Source: Erwinia_E haradaeae_C (GTDB taxonomy: Bacteria > Pseudomonadota > Gammaproteobacteria > Enterobacterales > Enterobacteriaceae). Taken from it: a stretch of DNA of 64,000 nucleotides. Position 1 is the stretch's first letter. Each line of letters starts with the position of its first letter. Shown here one piece after another: positions 52,134 through 62,145 of this stretch. The DNA lies in contig NZ_LR217735.1 in the NCBI RefSeq assembly GCF_900698995.1, positions 620,001 through 684,000 on the forward strand, given 5' to 3'. Below the pieces are notes generated by a model. That model ran no database searches. It saw only the letters and a program-made list of their open reading frames with translations, and was not told where the DNA came from. Both the position numbers and the translations under genes were made by a program.

Positions 52134-52952
52134 ATGCATAATAAAGTTCGCATTGGTGTTGTTGGATCAGATGGCCGCATGGGCAGACAATTAATACAGT
52201 CTATTATTCAGACTCCTGGGGTTCTTTTAGGGGCTGCAGTAGTAAACAGTTGCTCATCGTTGATAGGGCGTGATGCAGGTGAGTTAGTTAATCATTCAGT
52301 ATTAGGTATTACTATTACTGATACTCTTGATAAAGTAATTAATAACTTTGATATCCTTATTGACTTTACTAGTCCGAAAGGAACCTTAACCTATCTATCA
52401 TTTTGCAGAAAACATTATAAAAGTATGGTAATTGGTACGACTGGATTTAATGATTTAGAGGCAATTCTGATAAAAAATGCTTCTCAGGAAATACCTATTG
52501 TTTGTTCTTCTAACTTTAGTATCGGCGCTACTTTAACGCTTAAGGTAGTAGAAAAAATAGCGAAAATTATGGGCGAACACGCAGATATTGAAATAATTGA
52601 AACGCATCATCGAAAAAAAGTTGATTCACCATCTGGCACTGCATTAGCTATGGGAAAAGCTATCGCTAAAGTAATGAAATGGGACTTTAATCAACATGCG
52701 GTATATCCTAGAGATAGAGTTATTGGGCCGCGCTTAGAAAAAACTATTAGTTTTACTAGTATACGATGTGGAAATGTCATCGGGGAACATAAGGTTCTAT
52801 TCGCAGATATTGATGAACATATTGAGATTAGCCATAAAACTTTAGATCGCTCTGTCTTTGCAAAAGGAGCAATTACAGCAGCTTTATGGTTACGCACGAA
52901 AAAAATAGGTCTTTTTAAAATGATCGATGTTCTAGAATTACAAGACATATAA
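52134..52952 (+). CDS. dapB: 4-hydroxy-tetrahydrodipicolinate reductase
   Basis: DapB uses NAD(P)H to reduce hydroxy-tetrahydrodipicolinate in the diaminopimelate pathway, which supplies lysine and the peptidoglycan cross-linking amino acid. The protein is 272 residues (E. coli 273). The nucleotide-binding GSDGRMGRQ (11-19), DFTSPKGT, and the substrate block ETHHRKKVDSPSGTAL with the catalytic His pair at 158-159 are present. It is only 48 bases after rpoC and may be read through from it; in E. coli dapB is near carA, so this junction is a rearrangement. Its last codons lie in a tandem duplication. Confidence 0.97.
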   Translation: MHNKVRIGVVGSDGRMGRQLIQSIIQTPGVLLGAAVVNSCSSLIGRDAGELVNHSVLGITITDTLDKVINNFDILIDFTSPKGTLTYLSFCRKHYKSMVIGTTGFNDLEAILIKNASQEIPIVCSSNFSIGATLTLKVVEKIAKIMGEHADIEIIETHHRKKVDSPSGTALAMGKAIAKVMKWDFNQHAVYPRDRVIGPRLEKTISFTSIRCGNVIGEHKVLFADIDEHIEISHKTLDRSVFAKGAITAALWLRTKKIGLFKMIDVLELQDI

Positions 52953-52980
52953 TATAGTGACAAGATATATAATATAGTGA
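52941..52980 (+). repeat. 20-base tandem duplication at the dapB stop
   Basis: The 20-base unit at 52941-52960 is repeated immediately at 52961-52980 with one difference (CAAGACATAT versus CAAGATATAT). The first copy contains the last three codons and the stop of dapB. It appears to be a recent slippage duplication. Confidence 0.85.
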
Positions 52981-52998
52981 TATATTTATATATCTTGT
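52960..52998. terminator. Bidirectional terminator between dapB and hflC
   Basis: ACAAGATATATAA (52960-52972) is exactly complementary to TTATATATCTTGT (52986-52998), giving a 13-bp stem with a 13-base loop. It sits in the 72-base gap between the convergent genes dapB (+) and hflC (-), where one hairpin can serve both. One arm was created by the tandem duplication. T-runs are weak on both sides. Confidence 0.55.
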
Positions 52999-53024
52999 AT
53001 ATCTGAAAAATAGTAATTTTTATC

Positions 53025-53990
53025 TTAGTGTTGTAAAAAATCAGGGCGCTTCATAAAACGAAAAAAGTCAGTTTCCGGACTCAAGACTACAATATCCTGA
53101 TGATCACTAAAACTACTTTCATAAGCACGTAAACTACGCAAAAAAGCATAAAAATCTGGATCTTTGCTAAATGCATCAGAAAAGAGTTTTGCAGATTCCG
53201 CATCCCCTTCTCCTTTAGTAATTAGAGCTTGACGACGTGCTTCTGCAAGAGTACGTTCAACCGCATAATCTGCCTGAGCTCTAACTATTGCTGCTTCCTC
53301 CGCGCCCTGTGCACGTTGACTACGAGCAACTGATTCCCTTTCAGCACGCATGCGTGCATAGATAGCATCAGAAACCTCAGTTGGGAGATTAATTTGTTTA
53401 ATACGTACATCGATAACCTTAATACCTAGCGCTTCCATACTGTTTTGATTAACAGGTAACGTTATAGAGCTCTCATTATGATGGTTGAATAAACCTAAAG
53501 CATTATCCTGGCTTGAACTACCAGTATTTAATGCATCACGCACATCAGTTGTAAGTCTACCATGAGAATCAGTTACAATATCCTGAACATCTAACCGACC
53601 GATTTCAGAACGCAAGCGATCACTAAATTTACGCTTTAACAACACTTCAGCCTGCGAAATATCACCACCACCAGTAGCAAGATAATAACGACTAAAATCA
53701 CTTACACGCCATTTTATATATGAATCCACAATTAAATCTTTTTGCTCTTTAGTAACAAATCGATCTGCTTGATTATCCATAGTTTGAATGCGAGCATCAA
53801 GTAACTTAACTGATTCTAAACCAGGAATTTTAAGGTGAATACCAGGCATATATACTAATGGTTGATTTTCAGAATTACGCAACACTTTACCAAATCTCAT
53901 GACAATCCCACGTTCACCTTCCTGAACGATATAAATTGACATACATATTATTCCTAGAACAACTAACACGAAAATAAATGGCTTACGCAT
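53025..53990 (-). CDS. hflC: Modulator of FtsH protease HflC
   Basis: HflC pairs with HflK in a large membrane-anchored SPFH (band 7) assembly that encloses and modulates the FtsH protease. The protein is 321 residues (E. coli 334). An N-terminal membrane helix (about 5-20) is followed by EGERGIVMRFGKVLR and the SPFH domain. A coiled-coil region rich in Ala, Arg and Glu spans about 215-265 (RMRAERESVARSQRAQGAEE). The start follows the hflK TAA by two bases, and the GGGAGAG ribosome site lies inside the hflK end, so translation is coupled. ftsH is not in the window. Confidence 0.97.
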   Translation of the reverse strand: MRKPFIFVLVVLGIICMSIYIVQEGERGIVMRFGKVLRNSENQPLVYMPGIHLKIPGLESVKLLDARIQTMDNQADRFVTKEQKDLIVDSYIKWRVSDFSRYYLATGGGDISQAEVLLKRKFSDRLRSEIGRLDVQDIVTDSHGRLTTDVRDALNTGSSSQDNALGLFNHHNESSITLPVNQNSMEALGIKVIDVRIKQINLPTEVSDAIYARMRAERESVARSQRAQGAEEAAIVRAQADYAVERTLAEARRQALITKGEGDAESAKLFSDAFSKDPDFYAFLRSLRAYESSFSDHQDIVVLSPETDFFRFMKRPDFLQH

Positions 53991-53992
53991 TG

Positions 53993-55255
53993 TTACTCTC
54001 TCCCTTGGTTCATGGTGTTAGTGCGTTTAGAATTTATTCGTCTTGCTTCTATAATATCATTTGAGTTAAATGCAGTAATACTTTGATGGGTTTTTTCTTT
54101 ACTATTAACATCTGATAAAGGAGTAAGATTTTGTATTTTTTTGACATTACATTGAGGCGCTTTATCAATTTTAGTAGACTGATGAGAAATGAGTTGCTCT
54201 ATAGGTAAAACTATTAAATGATTAGTTTTTTCATTAACCAAAACTTTTCTTGTATGACCTAGAACACGTTCCATAGTTTCGATATATAAACGCTCACGAG
54301 TAATTTTTGGTGCAGCTTTATACTCAGGCAAAATACGCGAAAAACTATCTACCTCACCTTGTGCTTCTAAAATAACGCGCGTTTTATATGCACGTGCTTG
54401 CTCTAAAATACCCTGTGCATCACCACGAGCGCGTGGTAACCGATCATTAGCATAAGCTTCGGCTTCACGCACTACTTGTTCTCGATTCTCACGGGCAGCT
54501 ATTGCATCATCAAAAGCTGCTTTGACATCTTCTGGTGGGCGCGCTGCTTGAAGATTCACATCTAACAATGTAATACCCATATCATATAAGCCAATTGTTT
54601 CTTCCAGCTCACTCTGTGTCTTGCTTCTAACTACTGTACGCCCTTCAGTGAGAATACGATCCATTGTTAAATGCCCAATAACACCACGCAAGGCACTATC
54701 AGTTGCCTGTCTTAGGCTATCATCGGCACTATTGACAGAGAACAAGTAACGCTCTGGATTAGTAACACGATATTGTACATTCATTTCTACCCGCACAACG
54801 TTTTCATCAGAAGTCAGCATGGTCCCGGAAGCTGATAATTCACGAACTGCTTCAACATTTACTGCTTGTACTTGATCAATAAAAGTTGGCTTCCAGTTTA
54901 AACCTGGGTATACTATATGACTAAATTTTCCCAATCTGGTAATTACACCTCTTTCAGCTTCCTTGATTGTATATAGTCCGCTAATACCCCAAACAAAAAC
55001 TATAGAAAAAATAATAATATACATCAATCGTTCATTGGTGCTAGTAAAACGAGGAGGCTCGCCATGACTATTTTTTTTAGCACCACCTAATCCAAAAAAT
55101 TGACGAATAATTTGAAGAAAAATATTGTCCCACTTAGTTTCTGTGTTGTTGCATGCTCCTTTGTTAGTATTACCTGTAGAATTGCCACCCGTATTATGGC
55201 TATCGCCCCACGGGTTATTATCCTGTCCATGATCTCCAGGGTGATTCCATGCCAT
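53993..55255 (-). CDS. hflK: Modulator of FtsH protease HflK
   Basis: HflK is the larger partner of HflC. The protein is 420 residues (E. coli 419). A Gly/Asn-rich cytoplasmic start (MAWNHPGDHGQDNNPWGDS) precedes a membrane helix at about 78-98. The SPFH domain beginning YTIKEAERGVITRLGKFSH follows, then an Ala/Arg-rich coiled coil with DAIAARENREQVVREAEAYA. The C-terminal tail is diverged and Asn/Lys-rich. In E. coli hfq and hflX come between miaA and hflK; both are missing and a 1.0 kb spacer remains. Confidence 0.97.
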   Translation of the reverse strand: MAWNHPGDHGQDNNPWGDSHNTGGNSTGNTNKGACNNTETKWDNIFLQIIRQFFGLGGAKKNSHGEPPRFTSTNERLMYIIIFSIVFVWGISGLYTIKEAERGVITRLGKFSHIVYPGLNWKPTFIDQVQAVNVEAVRELSASGTMLTSDENVVRVEMNVQYRVTNPERYLFSVNSADDSLRQATDSALRGVIGHLTMDRILTEGRTVVRSKTQSELEETIGLYDMGITLLDVNLQAARPPEDVKAAFDDAIAARENREQVVREAEAYANDRLPRARGDAQGILEQARAYKTRVILEAQGEVDSFSRILPEYKAAPKITRERLYIETMERVLGHTRKVLVNEKTNHLIVLPIEQLISHQSTKIDKAPQCNVKKIQNLTPLSDVNSKEKTHQSITAFNSNDIIEARRINSKRTNTMNQGRE

Positions 55256-56283
55256 ATTTGTACTCCATTAATAATTTTATATTGTCATCCGGACAGGTAT
55301 GACATATTAGGAAGTTTATAGAAACAATAATGTCATAAAATGTCATAGACCGTTTCTCTTGATGATTATTTGTACCATATACCAGTTAATAATTATTACT
55401 ATTAATATATCTCATTTCTTTTAAAATACGATACACAAAAGGTTTTACAGATACTGTGTGATTATATTTTTATATGTAAAATTCAGGATACATACAATTT
55501 ATCTGAAAATTAATTAAGATCGAATATATCAGATAATTTTATAAGCCCCTATATGAATTATAGTAACGATATATCACGCTATATTACTATATAATATATC
55601 TTTTAATAGTTTTAATAGTTATAAATTTGATATCTTATATATTATAAGATAATTTATTATGTTTAGAAAAACTAATAACAGATTAGTAAAACTCTTTCTA
55701 AATCATGTCATGTAAGAAAGTTTTGACAATATAAATTTTACCGCTATACAATCATACTATTTGTTAATACATCAGTAATGGTTTTTAATGGTTTTTATAC
55801 TAACTCCCTAAATTCTATCTTAGTAGATTAAAGATCTCTATATCCAAAATCTTAATTATTTCCTGTTATTCAAAAACCTAAGATTTTTCAATAAGTGAAT
55901 TTTTTAAACTCGGTATTTTTTGAGCCTCCAAAAATATTCTAACACTATTTTGTAGATTCTAATGCTAGCTCAAATGATATCACGATAGATATAGCGCACT
56001 TATAGAGATATTTTAGTTATAATATTGATTATAATTAAAACCGAATTCAATAATTAAATCTGATCATATCAGGTACATTTTTGATAAATGAAATGAGTAA
56101 AAATAAAAATACTTATATATTATTAATTAATAAAAATTGCTTTTTACAATAGATCCTATAATCAGTACACTTTTATCATTTGATCATTTACATATATTTT
56201 CTTAAGTTATATTTTTACTTGGACTTTCTGAAATCATCCTAATGTAACCTAATGTAACATGCTACATAAAAGCTTTATTATTC
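55256..56283. other. Gene-free spacer in the hfq-hflX position
   Basis: 1.0 kb between miaA and hflK. I compared the miaA-proximal part with the Hfq protein in the minus-strand frames and found no convincing remnant. A perfect 10-base tandem pair of CCTAATGTAA is at 56238-56257, just after miaA. Loss of hfq would remove sRNA-based regulation unless the gene moved. Confidence 0.55.
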
Positions 56284-57234
56284 TTAATCCTGCATCAAAA
56301 TGATCTGCAATATTTTTTTATAAGCGCAATCAAATTTGTCACTATCAAGCCAATATATATCATCCGACCAGCTACGAAGCCAGGTCATTTGGTTTTTTGC
56401 TAACCGTCGAGTTGCATAGATAGTTTGAGATACCATATTCTGATAATTTATTTGTCCAGATAAATAAGACCACATTTGTCGATATCCTACACATCGCATA
56501 GACGACATACCGGCATGTAAGTCACCACGCTCAAAAAACTCTTTTACCTCATATTCAAACCCTAATTTCATCATCTCATGCACACGTTTTTCAATCTTCT
56601 GGTTAATTAAATCCCGACTTAGAGGCGCAATTGCAAATGCAGAAATGTTATATGGTAAAGATCGTCCAGATTTTTTAGTTAAGTCAGTAATAGTTTGACC
56701 AGAAATTAAAAATACCTCTAATGCACGCGACAATCTTTGAGTATCATTAATATGAATATATTTTGCTGCAACAGGGTCAACAGAATATAGCTGCCGATGA
56801 ACAGCATGCCAACTTTTTGTATATGCTATATCTTTTATATATTGACGTACTTCTGGACTGGATGGAGGAAGGGGCGATAATCCATTTTTGAGAGCCTTAT
56901 AATAAAACATAGTCCCTCCAACTAATAGCGGAATACGTCCACTTTTAGTGATGCTATCCATTTCAATTAATGCATCATGACAAAACTCAGCCGCAGAGTA
57001 AGTCTCGGATGGATCTCGAATGTTTAATAAACGATGCGGTGCAAACAGAAGCTCTTCTAAAGAAGGTTTAGCGGTACCAATATCCATACCCCTGTAAATT
57101 AATGCTGAATCTACGCTAATCAGGTCTACTAACAATGCTTTCTGTAGAGCAAGAGCTAAATTAGTTTTACCTGATGCTGTGGGTCCCATTAAAAAAATTG
57201 CCCGCGGATAGTTAATATTTAATTGTTTACTCAT
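56284..57234 (-). CDS. miaA: tRNA dimethylallyltransferase
   Basis: MiaA adds a dimethylallyl group to A37 of tRNAs that read UNN codons, which stabilises codon pairing. The protein is 316 residues, the E. coli length. The P-loop GPTASGKTNLAL lies at about 17-28, then SVDSALIYRGMDIGTAKP, which binds tRNA, DPSETYSAAEF, and VGGTMFYYKAL. The C-terminal core RCVGYRQMWSYL and TRRLAKNQMTWLR are intact. It uses dimethylallyl diphosphate, a product of the MEP pathway to which IspE belongs. mutL, normally just upstream, is gone. Confidence 0.97.
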   Translation of the reverse strand: MSKQLNINYPRAIFLMGPTASGKTNLALALQKALLVDLISVDSALIYRGMDIGTAKPSLEELLFAPHRLLNIRDPSETYSAAEFCHDALIEMDSITKSGRIPLLVGGTMFYYKALKNGLSPLPPSSPEVRQYIKDIAYTKSWHAVHRQLYSVDPVAAKYIHINDTQRLSRALEVFLISGQTITDLTKKSGRSLPYNISAFAIAPLSRDLINQKIEKRVHEMMKLGFEYEVKEFFERGDLHAGMSSMRCVGYRQMWSYLSGQINYQNMVSQTIYATRRLAKNQMTWLRSWSDDIYWLDSDKFDCAYKKILQIILMQD

Positions 57235-59465
57235 CCTGCAATACTTTAATCTCTGTTGAGTCTATATCTTTTTAAAAAATTAGTATAATGCTCATTTTTT
57301 ATACCAGGTTAATTTGTAATTTTCTTGCAAAAATAAATTTTTTAGTCTAGAACCTTTCATTATTAATATCTTTCAAACACGTAATGCGTCAGTGATTAGT
57401 ACTTTAAATTTTTTACTATAAATATTCATCTGTAGAGTCAAAATTCTATATAAATATTATTAATTATACTATTCAGGTCTAGTGATAATCAATAATTTAA
57501 TTGCTATAATTTACTGTTTGATCGTGAATAACTTAACTGAGTTCTCCTCATAATTCACGAGATCTAGATTTTTATTTAGCAGGAATACCCTTTGCACTGA
57601 ATTTTATTGAAAAGAAATACTCTATAAAAAATAGAAATCATTTTCATACTATTTATTTTAATATTTATCTATTTATATAAAACTATTTGTTATGCAATGC
57701 ATATTTATAACATTAAAAAAAATTAAAACCTGTGCTATTGATCAGATAATCTATAAGTTCTTATCATCATAAGTAAGTATTTTCTAATAATTAATATATA
57801 ATACTGTTCTATTCTCATAGAGAATATCATTAATTTTTAATATTCATTACTTTGATAATAATCATCTAAAATAACAGTTGTAGTTATAACTAAAAATAGC
57901 ATCTCATAATATTTCATTATATCACAATCCATTAATCTATTAATAATTTTATATGCTTGTAAAAAAATTAATATTATTCCTATTTTATAATAAATTATTT
58001 TATAGAAAATTTAATTTATTTTATATGTAACGATATAACTTAATAAAAGAATTTTACTTTTAAAAACTTTTATCCTTAACTGGCAAACTTATAATTGCAC
58101 AAAAAATAATTGTTAAGTATATTCTAAATTAGTAGTAAAATTAATCTCTATTATCTGACTTTTTCTTATACTTGAAATACATCTTAATAGTAACTTTTTA
58201 ATAAAAAAAACCACGTTTATTGTTCGTATTTTTTATTAATTTTTATTATGGTAAAGATAATCACACCTATAATGCAAAATATCAATATATCATTCAAATT
58301 ATTTTAATCAAAATACATGATCTCCTATCAGGCGAAAAAACCTTAGATGAAATAATAACTGAATAAAATCTATATAATTTTATTATACAAAAACATGAAC
58401 GATAATGCTGTTAGTATATCGTAAAAAAAAAATATAATTAAAGCAGTAGGTTTACTTTAGGGTGTTACTAGAATAAAAAATTAAAAATAAAAATTCGATT
58501 TATATCTTATATCTATAAATGATCATATGAATAAAACAATAATTAATTATATCATATTCTTAAATTAATCAAATCAAACTCTCTAAAAAGTTAAATTTTT
58601 ATTGTTGCTACTAGCTGCTAAAGATTAAATAGTATCTATAAAATAGATTGATAATAATCAAATTATACTAGATATTTACTAATAAAAGTTATAGTATAAA
58701 TTAAATTAATATTTAAGCTATTAGAATAAATCGTTAATGATTAACTTCTTTCGTATACCTTACTACATTGCATAATATTTTACTCGACTTAAATAGAATT
58801 CTGCGTTTAATTTTATAGGACTTTACCTTTAAAAGTATAAAAACTTTTCTAATCTCATATCGCTATATTATAACTATTTAAGATGAGAATTCACTTTTAA
58901 TAGCAGAACTCTTACGAAAATTTAATAAATTAAAACCTTCATTTTTTTGCAGTTATAACTGCATCAAAACTTATTCAACTCTACTAATTTAAACTAAAAA
59001 CTAGTTATTATTTATCGATACGAAGTATTCATGTCTATAACCACTAAATCATGATCATTATATATATTTTATTTTGTTTTATTTCATGCAAAAATAAAAC
59101 AAATATAGCTGCATTTCTTATCTTCTGCAATAATATTATTGATGTAATCCATTGATTGTACAATCAAATTTTTATCTTATTTTACTGTCACATATACGTA
59201 CTTCTTTTAATTTTAACGCAATGGACCCTTATAAGATTAATTGATAAAACTAATGTTATTTTTGAATTTTACCATACCATACCTAATAATTTAAAAGGGT
59301 GCATATAGTAATAATACAGAAGATATACTATCTTTTTAATGGTAGATGGTATTTTTATTATGCTAAAATGCAAAATAAAATCATGCCTTGTGATAAATTT
59401 TTTCTATTATTATGTTTAACTACTAGCATGCATAATGTTTATTAAATTTTCTGCGTAGATATCTA
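57235..59465. other. Gene-free spacer in the mutL position
   Basis: 2.2 kb between amiB and miaA, about the space of the missing mutL. No block resembling the MutL ATPase region was recognised, and stops are dense in every frame. A hairpin at 57520-57564 is listed separately. If mutL is truly gone, mismatch repair would be impaired. Confidence 0.6.
57520..57564. repeat. 45-base hairpin in the mutL position
   Basis: TCGTGAAT (57522-57529) is exactly complementary to ATTCACGA (57553-57560), with GA before and a TC pair available after a two-base bulge. The loop contains a smaller AACT/AGTT stem. It is about 290 bases upstream of miaA and is less AT-rich than its surroundings. Its role is unknown. 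Confidence 0.4.
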
Positions 59466-60707
59466 TTACGGTGAATGCAACAAGAAATAGTTATGGAGAC
59501 CTTGATACAATGACTTGCTAATTTTTTTTTGATAAAAATAAGTAGCAAGAAGTCTTTCATCTCTTGTGTTACTAATAAAACCGATTTCAATTAATAAAGA
59601 AGGAATATAAGGTGAGCGCAACACGCCAAAACTAGCATATGCCGGTTTAGATTTATGCAAAGCGCTCACATGCCTCAACTGACACAATACTTTAGTAGCT
59701 ATCTCATAACCAACTCGCTGGGCATAGATAAACTGAAGATCTAATAGAGCTTGTCTTACATATCGATCAGTGTCACTACCTTCAGGCAAGCTATTTTTCT
59801 TTGTACGAAAAGCGTTCAATTGACCATCTTTTTTTCTTAATCTATTTACCAGTTCACGACTGGCTCGGCGATTAGACAAAACCCACGCTGAAGCTCCATA
59901 TGCTCTGCAATTATGTGCAGAATCTACATGAATAGATATCAGTATATTAGCTTTTTTCTTATAAGCTATTAGTGAGCGTTCTGCAACAGAAATAAAATGG
60001 TCGCCATTACGAATCATTACCCCATGAAACATGGGATCAGAATTTAACCATACTTGAAGCTGACGCGCGATAATAAGAGTTATGTTTTTTTCTTTTAAGC
60101 CATGTTTGCTAACAGCACCTGGATCTTGCCCACCATGCCCGGCATCAATCGCAACTATAATCTTATTTTGAATATCATTAACACTAAAAGTCGCGTGTCT
60201 CTTAGTGTTTTTTCTAGTTTGATCAGCAGTGTATGTGTGTTTTAAGGTACTGATAGCAGATGAAACTATTAGCTTTTTCTTAAACTTGTGAAGATGAGCG
60301 AGGTGGTTTAAATCAATCTGCTTATTACGAATAATAGTAAATATAAGATTATAACGACAACCAGTATGATTCATGACAACTTTGATTTTTCCACAATTTG
60401 CTAATTGAAAAACTAAATGTAAATTGTGAGCATTACCTACCCTTACTCGGATAAATTGTACGATACCATCAGAACTAAATTTTCGGGGTAATCCGTTTAG
60501 AATAATACTGTCACGAACATTTAAAACTATACGATCAGGATTATGTAAAACAAAGAAAACATATGCCGGCTTATTAAAAAAACTCAGCGTAATATTTTCT
60601 GAGTTTTGCCTGTTAGTAATATTAATCTCTAACAAAGTAGATGCGTGAACAGAAAAAAAAAAGAATAATGGCATCAGGAATAACCAGTGTTTCATATTTT
60701 GTATCAT
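59466..60707 (-). CDS. amiB: N-acetylmuramoyl-L-alanine amidase AmiB
   Basis: It is a periplasmic zinc amidase that cuts the peptide from the glycan strand to split septal peptidoglycan during division. The protein is 413 residues (E. coli AmiB 445; the difference is a shorter linker and a missing C-terminal tail). There is a signal peptide (about residues 1-22), then an AMIN domain (about 25-125), a linker, and an amidase_3 domain (about 182-410). Zinc and catalytic residues are visible: His191 in DAGHGGQDPGAV, Glu206 in KEKN, His260 in SIHVDSA and the Glu of LLIEIGFISN. An in-frame ATG at 60695 is an alternative start. Confidence 0.95.
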   Translation of the reverse strand: MIQNMKHWLFLMPLFFFFSVHASTLLEINITNRQNSENITLSFFNKPAYVFFVLHNPDRIVLNVRDSIILNGLPRKFSSDGIVQFIRVRVGNAHNLHLVFQLANCGKIKVVMNHTGCRYNLIFTIIRNKQIDLNHLAHLHKFKKKLIVSSAISTLKHTYTADQTRKNTKRHATFSVNDIQNKIIVAIDAGHGGQDPGAVSKHGLKEKNITLIIARQLQVWLNSDPMFHGVMIRNGDHFISVAERSLIAYKKKANILISIHVDSAHNCRAYGASAWVLSNRRASRELVNRLRKKDGQLNAFRTKKNSLPEGSDTDRYVRQALLDLQFIYAQRVGYEIATKVLCQLRHVSALHKSKPAYASFGVLRSPYIPSLLIEIGFISNTRDERLLATYFYQKKISKSLYQGLHNYFLLHSP

Positions 60708-62145
60708 GCTAGAATTTTTGACGCATTATCCACTATAAAATACTTAAACCATTAAAAATAGCCAAACATACCTAATTATAACATATTATAAAACTATTCA
60801 ATTTCAAATATAATTTTACATTAGATGTATCCACAGCACATTAGAAAAGGTATGTAATAGCTTAGTTTGCATTGCTCTGTTTAGTCAAAAGTAATCAAAA
60901 CATGTGTTTTCTGATTTTAGTTCAGATGCTCTATATCATTTAGATAAAAATATATCACAAAATTAAGCAATTAAATAAATTTAACTATAATATCAATATG
61001 ATTGATAGTTTTTTATTGTAATCTATAATTTTATACTCTTTTTAAAAACAAAATTTTAGACATGCTCAATAAGTCAAACGATGCATTAATAATAGAACCA
61101 ATATCCTAAACAATCGAATATTTATACTGTACTGAACATAAAGACTTTAAAGTGTGTCAATTAAAGAATCTAATACATGAACACCTTACGCAAGAAAATA
61201 ACTAAGATCTAATAACATTAGATCTGTTTCATATATCATGAATAGTTAATAGAATATATAATCAAATTACAGATAATTAAGAAAATAATTAATACTACTC
61301 TTTTTAGTCATACTGTACCGATAAATTGTTTTATTTTCCCTAAAATAATAGGTAAGAATATTAACATAAATTAGACTGTTGCATATATATAACTATATAC
61401 AGATAATTTAACTAAATGAAAACTAATGTTAATTATTATAAATATGCATAGATCAAAGAGAGAGAGGGCATCTCTTAATGATTTATAACTATACAGTATT
61501 TCTGGAAATTGTTTGAAAAACTCTAAATATTTAACTATAGAGCATCTATTCAATATAGTTATAGCTTTCTCTGTAAACTACAGTATGACTAATTCTCCAC
61601 AAAAAGAAATACATATATCTTCTATCTTGGCAATAAGAATATTATTCTAGTGATGGAATAAGCATTGTTATAAATTCTACAGTCTACAGATAACTATCAC
61701 AAAAAACACAAAGCTCACAATAATTATACAATATATAAATGATAATAATGTGAATACCACGTAAGTCAATAATAAAACAGAAAATTGTATGCATTATTAA
61801 GAGCTAAATGTTACATGTTAAATATGAAAACACTTTAAAACTAACTGATGTAATTAGTTTTTATAAATAATGCATTATTCTATATATCAAATGACTTATG
61901 GGTATATTATTTTTAGTAGAACTAATATACATTTTGTTTTTTATCATAACAGTAGATAACTCTCTTACTAAAACATTGATCTACAAAATATAGATTAAAA
62001 TAGGCGCACAATTGTTCTTAAAACAAAAAAAGAAAGTAAAGTTTATAGAAAACCAGTTATCTATAAAAATGCAATATGATATGATTATATAATCAATCAA
62101 CACCTAGAATATAATCAAAACTATATAGAATAATTAGGTGCAAAA
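60708..62145. other. Gene-free spacer between amiB and epmA
   Basis: 1.4 kb between divergent genes. E. coli tsaE lies upstream of amiB; no trace was seen here. A perfect 9-bp hairpin AGATCTAAT-AAC-ATTAGATCT is at 61205-61225. A 60-codon minus-strand frame at 61371-61553 is not supported. Confidence 0.55.

Noticed and set aside
56100..56283. Possible hfq remnant just after miaA
   Set aside because: I compared minus-strand frames with the Hfq sequence and found no run of matching residues beyond chance.
60726..60836. Near matches to DnaA boxes (TTATCCACT, GTATCCACA) that might hint at an origin
   Set aside because: Each differs from TTATCCACA by one base, there are only two close together, and no origin-linked genes are nearby.
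61371..61553. 60-codon minus-strand frame between amiB and epmA
   Set aside because: No ribosome site and no similarity that I recognise.
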